From assembly GCF_900232995.1 (NCBI RefSeq), contig NZ_OCVX01000007.1, positions 576,230 to 620,300 of the forward strand: a stretch of DNA of 44,071 bases, written 5' to 3'. Shown piece by piece: positions 1 through 7,943 of this stretch. The position numbers and the translations under genes were made by a program. The stretch is from Mycobacterium simulans (GTDB lineage Bacteria > Actinomycetota > Actinomycetes > Mycobacteriales > Mycobacteriaceae). The notes beneath the pieces were generated by a model, which did no database searches, was not told where the DNA came from, and saw nothing but the letters and a program-made list of their open reading frames with translations. Numbering within the stretch: the first letter of the stretch is position 1; every line of letters begins with the position of its first letter.

Positions 1-2
1 GC

Positions 3-161
3 CGCCGTACCCGCGCCCAAGACCGCGCCTACCGCGTCGCCGCCGAACGCCGTCAAAACCACGCCGCTCGCATGGCCGCCCGCGCCACCCGGCGAGCCGA
101 ACTCACCAGCTACACCGGGCCCGCCCCGCCGGATCCCGACGACGACCCACCGCCATTTTGA
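3..161 (+). CDS. C-terminal fragment of a 13E12-family (DUF222/HNH) protein, cut by the window edge
   Basis: An open frame enters from the left edge and stops with TGA at 159-161. Its last 52 residues are Arg/Ala-rich (RAYRVAAERR) and end in DPDDDPPPF. This is the usual tail of the mycobacterial 13E12 repeat family, whose members carry a DUF222 region and a C-terminal HNH nuclease domain. Only the tail is visible, so catalytic residues cannot be checked and the protein may or may not be intact. Family assignment rests on the tail pattern alone. Confidence 0.6.
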   Translation, partial: RRTRAQDRAYRVAAERRQNHAARMAARATRRAELTSYTGPAPPDPDDDPPPF

Positions 162-174
162 TGTGGGACGGCAT

Positions 175-425
175 GTCAGTGACAACTGAAAGTTGTTGCA
201 AAGGGACTTGTTTAGGTTTCGGTCCTTCCCGATCCGTGCCGCCCAGGACCGCGTCACGGTGCGGACCACGGAGCTGCCCGCCTTGGTGATATGACCACGG
301 CGGATCCTGTCGCCTGAGGATCGCTCGCTGCGCACCAGGCCGGTGAATGCCATAAAAGCTTGCGCTCGCCCGCACCGGCGCCAAACCTGATGGCACGCTT
401 CGGCCATCAGCGGAAACGGCGTGAC
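175..425 (-). pseudogene. IS110-family transposase C-terminal remnant
   Basis: Read on the minus strand, the frame through 353 to about 180 gives FMAFTGLVRSERSSGDRIRR followed by GHITKAGSSVVR. This matches the transposase_20 signature of IS110/IS116/IS902 transposases (typically LGLVPSEHSSG...R.G.ITKAGN). The matching stretch is only about 80 residues with no N-terminal DEDD catalytic half and no start, so it is a decayed fragment. It lies between the 13E12 tail and the acyl-CoA synthetase gene and fills most of the 340 bases between them. Confidence 0.6.
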
Positions 426-502
426 CAGGAATCGCCGCGAGGAGCATGTGCCATGATATCCACGCTGGTCAAGGCCAAGTCAGGGAGCATTCAGGAGCAT
501 TC

Positions 503-3487
503 GTGGATCTAAGTTTGTCGGTGGTGACACGCCCGGTCGAGCGTCTGGTGGCCACAGCCCAGAATGGTTTGGAAGTCCTCCGACTTGGGGGCCTGGAAAC
601 CGGCAGCGTCCCGTCGCCGTCTCAGGTCGTCGAGAGCGTACCGATGTACAAGCTGCGGCGGTACTTTCCACCGGACAATCGTCCTGGACAGCCGCCGGTG
701 GGCCCGCCGGTGCTGATGGTGCACCCGATGATGATGTCGGCGGACATGTGGGACGTCACCCGTGAGGAGGGTGCGGTCGGCATCCTGCACGCCCGCGGGC
801 TGGATGCCTGGGTCATCGACTTCGGCTCACCCGACAAGGTAGAGGGCGGAATGCGTCGCAACCTGGCTGACCACATTGTGGCCCTCAGCCAAGCCATCGA
901 CACGGTGAAGGACACCACTGGTCAGGACGTGCATATCGTCGGGTATTCGCAGGGCGGCATGTTCTGCTACCAGGCCGCCGCCTACCGGCGTTCCAAGAAC
1001 ATCGCCAGCGTCGTGGCGTTCGGCTCCCCGGTGGACACCCTGGCCGCGTTACCCATGGGCATCCCGGCGAACTACGGTGCCGCCATTGCCGATTTCATGG
1101 CCGATCATGTCTTCAACCGGTTGGACATCCCAAGCTGGTTGGCGCGCATGGGCTTTCAGATGATGGATCCACTCAAAACCGCCAAGGCCCGGGTCGATTT
1201 CGTGCGTCAGCTGCACGACCGTGAGGCTCTGTTGCCGCGGGAGCAGCAGCGTAGATTCCTCGAGCGCGAAGGCTGGATCGCCTGGTCCGGCCCGGCGATC
1301 TCCGAGCTGCTCAAGCAGTTCATCGCCCACAATCGAATGATGACCGGCGGCTTCGCCATCAACGGCCAGATGGTGACGCTCACCGATATCACCTGCCCGA
1401 TACTGGCGTTCGTCGGCGAGGTTGACGACATCGGCCAGCCGGCCTCGGTGCGCGGCATCAGGCGGGCCGCGCCCAACACCGAAGTCTACGAATGCTTAAT
1501 CCGGACAGGCCATTTCGGTCTGGTGGTGGGATCCAGGGCGGCGCAGCAAAGCTGGCCGACCGTCGCCGATTGGGTGCGCTGGATCTCCAGCGGCGCCGAC
1601 AAGCCGGGAAACATCGGCCTGATGGTCGAGCAGCCGGCCGAACACACCGACAGCGGTGTGGTGTGGAGCTCCCGGGTCGCGCACGGCCTCGGAGAAGTGT
1701 CCGAGGCGGCGCTGGCACTGGCCCGTGGCGCCGCAGACGCCGTCTTCATGGCTAACAAATCCATGCGCACCCTGGCCGTCGAAACCGTCCGCACGCTGCC
1801 GCGTCTGGCCCGGCTGGGACAACTGAACGACCACACCCGGATCTCGCTCGGCCGCATCATCGACGAACAGGCACGCGATGCCCCCCAAGGCGAATTCTTG
1901 TTGTTCGACGGACGCGTGCACACCTATGAGGCCGTCAACCGGCGCATCAACAACGTGGTTCGTGGCCTGATCGAGGTCGGGGTGCGGCAGGGCGACCGGG
2001 TTGGTGTGCTGATGGAGACGCGGCCCAGTGCGCTGGTCGCCATTGCCGCGCTGTCGCGCCTTGGGGCGGTTGCCGTGTTGATGCGGGCAGGCGCCGATCT
2101 GGCCGCACAGGTGCGGCTCGGGGGAGCGACCGAGATCCTGACCGATCCCACCAACCTCGATGCGGCGCGTCAATTGCCCGGACAGGTCCTAGTTCTGGGC
2201 GGCGGTGAGTCGCGCGACCTACATCTGCCGGAGGACAGCGATGTCATCGACATGGAACAAATCGATCCGGACGCCGTCGAGTTGCCCGCCTGGTACCGGC
2301 AAAACCCGGGACTGGCGCGCGACCTTGCCTTCATCGCCTTCAGCGCGGTCGGCGGCGAGCTGGTCGCCAAGCAGATCACCAACTACCGCTGGGCGCTGTC
2401 GGCCTTCGGAACCGCCTCGACGGCCGCCCTGGACCGCAAAGACACTGTCTACTGCCTGACCCCGCTGCACCACGAGTCCGCACTGCTGGTCAGCTTGGGT
2501 GGTGCCGTCGTCGGCGGCACCCGGATCGCGCTGTCCCGCGGACTAAAGCCCGAGCGATTCGTCTCCGAGGTTCGGCAGTACGGCGTCACCGTCGTCTCCT
2601 ACACCTGGGCCATGCTGCGTGACGTCCTTGACGATCCCGCTTTTGTGCTGCACGGCAACCATCCGGTGCGGCTGTTCATCGGCTCGGGTATGCCCACCGG
2701 ATTATGGGAGCGCGTCGTCGACGCGTTCGCGCCCGCGCACGTCGTCGAGTTCTTCGCCACCACCGACGGACAGGCGGTGCTGGCCAACGTCTCAGGCGCC
2801 AAGATCGGCAGCAAGGGCCGTCCATTACCCGGTGCCGGCCGTGTCGAACTCGGCGCCTATGACGCGCAACACGACCTGATCCTGGAGAACGACAAGGGCT
2901 TCGTACAGGTCGCCGATGTCAACCAGATCGGAGTGTTGCTTGCGCAATCGCGCGGGCCGATCGATCCCACCGCATCGGTCAAGCGCGGTGTCTTCGCTCC
3001 CGCCGACACCTGGATATCCACCGAGTACCTGTTCCGCCGCGACGAGGACGGCGATTATTGGCTGGCGGGCAGGCGCGGATCGGAGGTCCGCACCGCGCGC
3101 GGGATGGTCTACGCCGAGCCGGTCAACGACGCGCTCGGCCTGATCAACGGTGTCGACCTCGCCGTGACGTACGGCGTCGCGGTGAAAGGTCGACAGGTGG
3201 CAGTGTCTGCGGTGACTTTGCGCCCGGGAGCCACGATCACCGCTGCCGACCTCATGGAAGCCGTTGCGGGCATGCCGGTGGGGCTGGGACCTGACGTCGT
3301 GCACGTGGTGCCGCAGCTGACGCTCAGCGCGAGCTACCGACCCACCGTGAGTGCCCTGCGGGCAGCCGGTATCCCCAAGGCGGGGCGTAACGCATGGTAT
3401 TTCGATGCCGTCAGCAACGAATTCCGGCGTTTGACTCCGGCGGTACGCACCGAGCTGAGCGGCAAGCCGAAGCCCGCCGATGCTTGA
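503..3487 (+). CDS. Bifunctional alpha/beta-hydrolase (lipase) and acyl-CoA synthetase-like protein (Rv1683 orthologue)
   Basis: A 994-residue two-domain protein. The N-terminal half is an alpha/beta hydrolase resembling PHA synthase/lipase, with nucleophile elbow GYSQGG near residue 147. The C-terminal half, from about residue 446, is an acyl-CoA synthetase/AMP-binding fold (TYEAVNRRINNVVRGL, then EFFATTDG and the late motif GDYWLAGR). The M. tuberculosis orthologue has been linked to lipid-droplet and long-chain fatty-acid metabolism. The canonical adenylation P-loop TSGTTGxPK is replaced by FSAVGGELVAK, so synthetase activity is uncertain. GTG 503 was chosen because AGGAG lies 5 nt upstream and VDLSLSVVTRP is where I recall the orthologue beginning; an ATG at 446 would add 19 residues but has an SD almost touching it. 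The stop overlaps the next gene by 8 nt, suggesting coupling. Confidence 0.9.
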   Translation: MDLSLSVVTRPVERLVATAQNGLEVLRLGGLETGSVPSPSQVVESVPMYKLRRYFPPDNRPGQPPVGPPVLMVHPMMMSADMWDVTREEGAVGILHARGLDAWVIDFGSPDKVEGGMRRNLADHIVALSQAIDTVKDTTGQDVHIVGYSQGGMFCYQAAAYRRSKNIASVVAFGSPVDTLAALPMGIPANYGAAIADFMADHVFNRLDIPSWLARMGFQMMDPLKTAKARVDFVRQLHDREALLPREQQRRFLEREGWIAWSGPAISELLKQFIAHNRMMTGGFAINGQMVTLTDITCPILAFVGEVDDIGQPASVRGIRRAAPNTEVYECLIRTGHFGLVVGSRAAQQSWPTVADWVRWISSGADKPGNIGLMVEQPAEHTDSGVVWSSRVAHGLGEVSEAALALARGAADAVFMANKSMRTLAVETVRTLPRLARLGQLNDHTRISLGRIIDEQARDAPQGEFLLFDGRVHTYEAVNRRINNVVRGLIEVGVRQGDRVGVLMETRPSALVAIAALSRLGAVAVLMRAGADLAAQVRLGGATEILTDPTNLDAARQLPGQVLVLGGGESRDLHLPEDSDVIDMEQIDPDAVELPAWYRQNPGLARDLAFIAFSAVGGELVAKQITNYRWALSAFGTASTAALDRKDTVYCLTPLHHESALLVSLGGAVVGGTRIALSRGLKPERFVSEVRQYGVTVVSYTWAMLRDVLDDPAFVLHGNHPVRLFIGSGMPTGLWERVVDAFAPAHVVEFFATTDGQAVLANVSGAKIGSKGRPLPGAGRVELGAYDAQHDLILENDKGFVQVADVNQIGVLLAQSRGPIDPTASVKRGVFAPADTWISTEYLFRRDEDGDYWLAGRRGSEVRTARGMVYAEPVNDALGLINGVDLAVTYGVAVKGRQVAVSAVTLRPGATITAADLMEAVAGMPVGLGPDVVHVVPQLTLSASYRPTVSALRAAGIPKAGRNAWYFDAVSNEFRRLTPAVRTELSGKPKPADA

Positions 3488-3704
3488 CGACACGCTGCTG
3501 AGCATTCTGGTGTGCCCGGCCGACCGGGGTCCGCTGCTGCTGGTCAGCGACAGCACCGGCGGTCAATCTCCTTACAACCCGCGGCTGCGCCGGGCCTATC
3601 GCATCGAGGATGGCATCCCGGTCCTGCTGATCGACGAGGCCCGTGACGTCGACGACGAGGAGCACGCACGGCTCATGGCGTCAGGCCCGGCAGATCCCCA
3701 GTGA
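3480..3704 (+). CDS. Trm112-like zinc-ribbon-type small protein (Rv1684 orthologue)
   Basis: A 74-residue protein of the Trm112/UPF0434 family, with LLSILVCPADRGPL at the N-terminus and YRIEDGIPVLLIDEAR in the centre, both typical of that fold. In eukaryotes Trm112 is an obligate activator of methyltransferases; bacterial members are mostly uncharacterised. Only one Cys (residue about 12) is visible, so it does not have the full four-Cys zinc site. It starts inside the end of the upstream lipase/synthetase gene (8 nt overlap) and its 3' end overlaps the convergent TetR gene by 32 nt. Confidence 0.8.
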   Translation: MLDDTLLSILVCPADRGPLLLVSDSTGGQSPYNPRLRRAYRIEDGIPVLLIDEARDVDDEEHARLMASGPADPQ

Positions 3705-4293
3705 GGTAGCGCTGCAGGTTCGGCGCGATGGTTTGCGCGATCTGTTCGGAGGGCAGCGACGCGAACGGCTCGATTTTGACGATGTAGCGCGCCATAACCA
3801 CACCCATTAACTGAGACGCGACGAACTGCGTGCGGATTTTGCCCGATCCTGGGGGGGTGTCGACGCGCGAACCCACTTCCACACTGATTACCTCCTGCAG
3901 GAATGAGCGCGCCAAACTCACCTCGGAGCCCGAGATCAGCGAACGCAACGTGGCGATCAACCCGGCGCCCAATTCGGAATCCCATAGCGGCAGCAATAAA
4001 GACGGCAGCTTGTATCCGAGTTCCTCGACTGGCGTTTCCCGCATGGGCGTGATCACTTCCATCGGATCGATCGGAAGGTGAATCGCGGCGGCGAACAGCT
4101 GTTGCTTGGTGCCGAAGTAGTGGTGCACCAACGCAGCGTCCACTCCGGCCTTTGCCGCCACAGCCCGTATTGATGTGCGGTCAATGCCATTGTGCGCAAA
4201 CAGCTCTCGGGCACTGGCCAGGATCCGCTCTCGGCTGTCGGAGCTTCCAACGGGTCGGCCGGGCCGCCTGCGTTCGCCGTTTACCGTCGCCAC
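3673..4293 (-). CDS. TetR-family transcriptional regulator (Rv1685c orthologue)
   Basis: A 206-residue repressor. Residues about 20-65 are a TetR helix-turn-helix: RERILASARELFAHNGIDRT, then the recognition segment AAKAGVDAALVHHYFGTKQQL. The C-terminal helical domain is variable, as expected for a ligand-binding domain. It starts with GTG and lies downstream of a two-gene ABC exporter on the same strand, so it probably controls that exporter and itself. A palindromic cluster at 5968-6000 is a candidate operator. Three 57-bp tandem repeats separate it from the permease gene. Ligand unknown. Confidence 0.9.
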   Translation of the reverse strand: MATVNGERRRPGRPVGSSDSRERILASARELFAHNGIDRTSIRAVAAKAGVDAALVHHYFGTKQQLFAAAIHLPIDPMEVITPMRETPVEELGYKLPSLLLPLWDSELGAGLIATLRSLISGSEVSLARSFLQEVISVEVGSRVDTPPGSGKIRTQFVASQLMGVVMARYIVKIEPFASLPSEQIAQTIAPNLQRYLTGDLPGLTP

Positions 4294-4300
4294 TAGAACC

Positions 4301-4471
4301 CTCCGTGGCGACCCGCTGCGCCCGGCTGCGCCGCGCTTGCGATCGCCACTAGGGACTCTCCGTGGCGACCCGCTGCGCCCGGCTGCGCCGCGCTTGCGAT
4401 CGCCACTAGGGACTCTCCGTGGCGACCCGCTGCGCCCGGCTGCGCCGCGCTTGCGATCGCCACTAGGGCGT
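4301..4471. repeat. Three 57-bp tandem repeats upstream of the TetR gene
   Basis: The unit starts CTCCGTGGCGACCCGCTGCG and ends CGATCGCCACTAGGGACT. It begins at 4301, 4358 and 4415, exactly 57 nt apart, and the copies are essentially identical apart from the outer edges. The array fills the gap between the TetR start (4293) and the permease stop (4463) and slightly overlaps the permease end. Because 57 is a multiple of 3, the array leaves any frame running through it open. It looks like a variable-number tandem repeat. Confidence 0.9.
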
Positions 4472-5293
4472 CCGCCGCCGTAGGGTCGCTGCGGCCAGGC
4501 AAAGCGCGGCGATCGCGAACACCAGCACGACGACGATGTCGCGCAGAGCGATGTAGGTCAGCTCTGGATGCGCACCGACTTGCTGTAAGGCCTCCAGCGC
4601 GTAGCTGGCCGGCATTACGTTGCTTATCCATTCCAGCCAGTTTGGCATCAATGGGCGCGGGACGATGATGCCGGCCAGCAGGAGCTGCGGCACCATCACC
4701 AACGGTATGAACTGGACGGCCTGAAACTCCGTGCGGGCGAACGCACTACACAGCAGGCCCAGGCCAACGCCCAACACGGCGTTGACGATTGCTATCACGA
4801 ACACCCATACCGGGCTGCCCGCGGTATTGAAGCCGAGAAGCCAAAATGACACCGTACAGGCCAGGATGGCTTGCGCCGCCGCGGCGATAGAGAACGCGGT
4901 CCCGTAGGCGACGAGCAGGTCGAGCCGACGCAACGGGGTGGTCAGGATGCGCTCCAATGTTCCTGAGGCGCGTTCGCGCTGCATCGTTATCGACGTGATG
5001 ATGAACATCAAGAACAGCGGGAACAGGCCCAGCAGGATCAGGCAGGCGTTGTTGAACGGCGATGGGGCGCCCGGGCGGTGCGGCGCATTTTGGAACATGA
5101 AGTACATCAGCGTGATAACGAGGATCGGCACCACCAGGATCATGGCGACGCTGCGATGATCGGCCGCCAGTTGGCGCAGGATTCGCGCGGTCGTCGCCGT
5201 GTATCCCTTGAGCCCTATCCGGCTTTGGGTCCGGCCTGTTGCGCGGTGCTGCGTTTGATGATGGACAGAAACGCTTCCTCGAGTGACGTGCAT
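4463..5293 (-). CDS. ABC-2 type transporter permease (Rv1686c orthologue)
   Basis: Integral membrane component of a two-gene ABC exporter. Hydrophobic segments include MILVVPILVITLMYFMF, the CLILLGLFPLFLMFIITSI segment followed by the cytoplasmic RERASGTLERILTTPLRR, and three or four more helices ending near VVVLVFAIAALCLAAATL. This is the ABC2_membrane layout. The start is uncertain. ATG 5293 gives 276 aa and overlaps the ATPase gene by 79 nt; ATG 5143 gives 226 aa but begins at the first membrane helix and drops the usual cytosolic RILRQLAADHRS segment, which is in frame and conserved in type. I used the longer form. The ATPase gene lies immediately upstream and the TetR gene downstream. 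Confidence 0.85.
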   Translation of the reverse strand: MHVTRGSVSVHHQTQHRATGRTQSRIGLKGYTATTARILRQLAADHRSVAMILVVPILVITLMYFMFQNAPHRPGAPSPFNNACLILLGLFPLFLMFIITSITMQRERASGTLERILTTPLRRLDLLVAYGTAFSIAAAAQAILACTVSFWLLGFNTAGSPVWVFVIAIVNAVLGVGLGLLCSAFARTEFQAVQFIPLVMVPQLLLAGIIVPRPLMPNWLEWISNVMPASYALEALQQVGAHPELTYIALRDIVVVLVFAIAALCLAAATLRRRTP

Positions 5294-5991
5294 GACGTGT
5301 CCTCTCTTAGTTGGGCCGGGGTGGTGTGTGCGACGAGGCGGCCTTCGCGCATCAGCAATAGGTCGCCGCAGTGGTCGGCTTCGTCCATCACGTGACTGGA
5401 AACCAGCAGCGTGGTCCCGGTGCGTGCGAGTTCGGCGAACTGGTCCCAAAGGTCCACGCGCAGTACCGGATCCAGGCCTACGGTGGGTTCGTCGAGCACC
5501 AGCAGATCGGGTTGGCAGACCAGCGCGCAAGCCAGCGAAACCCTGGTGCGTTGACCACCGGAAAGATTGCCGCAGTAGGCGGTTCGGTGATCCGTCAGGC
5601 CCACCCGGTCGATGGCTTCGTCGGCGGCGTGGCCGTCGAAGCCATACAGGGACGCGATATAGCGGACGTTATCGATGATCCGCAGGTCGTTATAGATGGT
5701 CGGATCCTGTGGCAGGTATCCGACTCGTCGCCGCAATGCCGCGGACCCGGCTGGGTGACCGAGCACGGTGACGGTGCCCGAAGCGATGATCTGGGTGCCG
5801 ACGATACAGCGCATCAGCGTGGTCTTGCCGCAGCCGGACGGACCAAGCAGGCCGGTGATGGCGCCGCGGGAAATCTCCACCGAGAAGTCGTGCAGTGCTG
5901 GGCGTTTACCGCGAATCACCCGCAGGTGCGCGATGCGGACGACCGGCGCACTTGACTGGGCGAATAATTCATCGCGTGATGAAGTCATCAT
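5215..5991 (-). CDS. ABC transporter ATP-binding protein (Rv1687c orthologue)
   Basis: A 258-residue nucleotide-binding subunit. Walker A is GPSGCGKTT, the signature motif is LSGGQRTRVSLA, Walker B is LLVLDEPTVGLDP, and the switch histidine lies in LLVSSHVMDEAD. This is the drug/lipid-export subfamily that pairs with ABC-2 permeases, here the next gene. Tandem ATG codons at 5991 and 5988 start it; the open frame runs further upstream, but the palindromic cluster 5968-6000 and the divergent mpg gene make the ATG pair the sensible start. The gene is divergent from mpg with a short shared promoter region. Confidence 0.92.
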   Translation of the reverse strand: MMTSSRDELFAQSSAPVVRIAHLRVIRGKRPALHDFSVEISRGAITGLLGPSGCGKTTLMRCIVGTQIIASGTVTVLGHPAGSAALRRRVGYLPQDPTIYNDLRIIDNVRYIASLYGFDGHAADEAIDRVGLTDHRTAYCGNLSGGQRTRVSLACALVCQPDLLVLDEPTVGLDPVLRVDLWDQFAELARTGTTLLVSSHVMDEADHCGDLLLMREGRLVAHTTPAQLREDTSCTSLEEAFLSIIKRSTAQQAGPKAG

Positions 5992-6000
5992 GTGATGAAT
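5968..6000. promoter_or_regulatory. Palindromic TTCATC/GATGAA cluster, candidate TetR operator
   Basis: Two adjacent dyads are visible: TTCATC-GCGT-GATGAA at 5968-5983 and TCATCA-TG-TGATGA at 5985-5998, with an outer ATTCATC...GATGAAT pair (5967-6000). The cluster covers the start codons of the ABC ATPase gene and faces the divergent mpg gene. The TetR gene at the end of the same operon is the obvious candidate ligand-responsive binder. Overlap with the coding start suggests steric control near the transcription start. Binding is inferred. Confidence 0.5.
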
Positions 6001-6048
6001 AGTCGGCCCTTTCGCGAAGCTTGTCAAGTGCCGGGCAGAATCTGTCCG

Positions 6049-6660
6049 GTGAGCGCTGAGCAACTTGTCGACGATCCGGTTGCCGCCGCGCATCGACTGC
6101 TCGGCGCCACCCTCGCCGGACGCGGCGTGCGCGCGGTGATTGTCGAGGTAGAGGCATACGGCGGTGTTCCCGACGGCCCCTGGCCGGATGCGGCGGCACA
6201 CTCCTATCGCGGTCGCAACACCCGCAACGCCGTCATGTTCGGGCCACCGGGTCGGCTATACACCTACCGCAGTCACGGCATCCATGTCTGCGCCAACGTC
6301 GCGTGCGGACCCGACGGCACGGCCGCCGCCGTCTTGCTGCGGGCCTGTGCCATCGAAGGCGGTATTGACGTCGCCCGGTCCCGGCGTGGCGAGTTGATCC
6401 GGACCGCCGCACTGGGGCGCGGTCCGGGCAACCTGTGCTCGGCTTTGGGAATCACAATGGCTGACAATGGGATTGACTTGTTTGACCTGGACAGCCCGCT
6501 GACCCTGAGGCTCAACGACGCGGTCCCGGCGGTGGCAGGCCCGCGCGTCGGGATCAGTCAGGCCGCCGACCGGCCGTGGCGACTTTGGCTTGCCGACCGA
6601 CCGGAGGTTTCGGCTTACCGGCGAAGTCCGCGAGCGCCGGTCCTGGGCGCCAGCGACTAG
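6049..6660 (+). CDS. mpg: 3-methyladenine DNA glycosylase (AAG/MPG family, Rv1688 orthologue)
   Basis: A 203-residue DNA repair enzyme that excises alkylated purines. It has the family core VIVEVEAYGG with the catalytic Glu, AAHSYRGRNTRNAVMFGPPG, and LYTYRSHGIHVCANVACGPDG, which supplies the DNA-intercalating Tyr and the active-site His. GTG 6049 (VSAEQLVDDPVAA) gives the length I recall for the mycobacterial orthologue; the open frame extends to 5992, but that would run through the palindromic cluster. It is divergent from the ABC operon and 11 nt upstream of tyrS, probably in one transcript. Confidence 0.92.
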   Translation: MSAEQLVDDPVAAAHRLLGATLAGRGVRAVIVEVEAYGGVPDGPWPDAAAHSYRGRNTRNAVMFGPPGRLYTYRSHGIHVCANVACGPDGTAAAVLLRACAIEGGIDVARSRRGELIRTAALGRGPGNLCSALGITMADNGIDLFDLDSPLTLRLNDAVPAVAGPRVGISQAADRPWRLWLADRPEVSAYRRSPRAPVLGASD

Positions 6661-6671
6661 AGTCTTCCGCG

Positions 6672-7943
6672 ATGTCTGTAAAGATCCTCGACGAGCTGGC
6701 CTGGCGCGAGTTGATCGCGCAATCCACCGACCTCGATGCGCTGGCCGCCGAAGCACAGCGCGGGCCGATGACGGTATACGCCGGCTTCGATCCCACCGCG
6801 GCGAGTCTGCATGCCGGCCATCTGGTGCCGCTGCTGGCGTTACGGCGCTTTCAACGCGCCGGTCATCGCCCCATCGTGCTTGCGGGCGGGGCCACCGGCA
6901 TGATCGGTGACCCGCGCGAGGTCGGCGAGCGCAGTCTCAATGCGGCCGATACCGTCGCCGACTGGACCGAACGGATCCGCGGCCAATTGGAGCGCTTTGT
7001 CGATTTCGACAATTCGCCGACGGGCGCGATCGTCGCGAACAACCTCGACTGGACCCGCCCCCTCTCGGCTATCGAATTCCTGCGCGACATCGGAAAGCAC
7101 TTCTCGGTCAACGTGATGTTGGATCGCGACACCGTCCGGCGGCGGCTGGAAGGGGAGGGGATCTCCTACACCGAGTTCAGCTACATGCTGCTGCAGGCGA
7201 ACGACTACGTCGAACTGCACCGGCGGCACGGCTGCGTGTTGCAGGTCGGCGGCTCGGATCAGTGGGGCAATATCATTGCCGGGGTTCGCCTGGTGCGCCA
7301 AAAGCTCGGTGCGACAGTGCATGCGCTCACCGTCCCGTTGGTAACCGCCGCCGATGGCACCAAGTTCGGCAAGTCCACCGGCGGCGGCAGCCTGTGGCTG
7401 GACCCCGAGATGACCAGTCCGTATGCCTGGTACCAGTACTTCGTCAACACCGCGGACGCGGACGTGGTCCGCTACCTGCGGTGGTTCACCTTCCTGTCGG
7501 CCGACGAGCTGGCCGAGCTGGAACAGGCGACGGCGGAGCGCCCGCAACAACGCAAGGCCCAGCGTCGGCTCGCTGCCGAACTGACCGTCCTGGTACATGG
7601 CGAGGCCGCTGCCGAAGCCGTCGAGCATGCCAGCCGGGCGCTCTTCGGGCAGGGCGAGCTGGCTCGCCTCGACGAAGCAACGCTGGCCGCGGCATTGCGC
7701 GAGACGGCCGTCGCCGAATTCAAACCCGGAAGTCCCGATGGAATCGTGGACCTATTGGTGGCCACCGGCCTCTCGGCGAGCAAGAACGCGGCCCGGCGCA
7801 CCATCAGCGAGGGCGGGGTCTCGGTCAACAACATTCGGATCGAAACCGACGAATGGGCGCCGCAGGCAACGGACTTCCTGCACGGACGCTGGCTGGTGCT
7901 GCGTCGCGGCAAGCGGAACATCGCCGGGGTGGAGCGGGTCTAG
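6672..7943 (+). CDS. tyrS: Tyrosyl-tRNA synthetase (Rv1689 orthologue)
   Basis: Class I aminoacyl-tRNA synthetase that charges tRNA-Tyr, 423 residues. It has YAGFDPTAASLHAGHLVPLL (HIGH-like AGH), the tyrosine-binding QVGGSDQWGNI, the KFGKS signature and a C-terminal S4 RNA-binding domain (SASKNAARRTISEGGVSVN). ATG 6672 is the start that places the usual N-terminus MSVKILDELAWRELIAQST in frame. Its stop TAG overlaps the stop of the convergent YcaO gene by 4 nt, so the accessory RiPP locus abuts it without a spacer. Confidence 0.97.
   Translation: MSVKILDELAWRELIAQSTDLDALAAEAQRGPMTVYAGFDPTAASLHAGHLVPLLALRRFQRAGHRPIVLAGGATGMIGDPREVGERSLNAADTVADWTERIRGQLERFVDFDNSPTGAIVANNLDWTRPLSAIEFLRDIGKHFSVNVMLDRDTVRRRLEGEGISYTEFSYMLLQANDYVELHRRHGCVLQVGGSDQWGNIIAGVRLVRQKLGATVHALTVPLVTAADGTKFGKSTGGGSLWLDPEMTSPYAWYQYFVNTADADVVRYLRWFTFLSADELAELEQATAERPQQRKAQRRLAAELTVLVHGEAAAEAVEHASRALFGQGELARLDEATLAAALRETAVAEFKPGSPDGIVDLLVATGLSASKNAARRTISEGGVSVNNIRIETDEWAPQATDFLHGRWLVLRRGKRNIAGVERV

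Noticed and set aside
4301..4471. The 57-bp array as a CRISPR.
   Set aside because: The units are directly adjacent with no unique spacers, and no cas genes are present.
4293..4631. Minus-strand frame with a 19-residue repeat through the 57-bp array, as a possible repeat protein.
   Set aside because: The open frame is explained by the repeat length being a multiple of three; it overlaps the permease end and has no convincing start or family.
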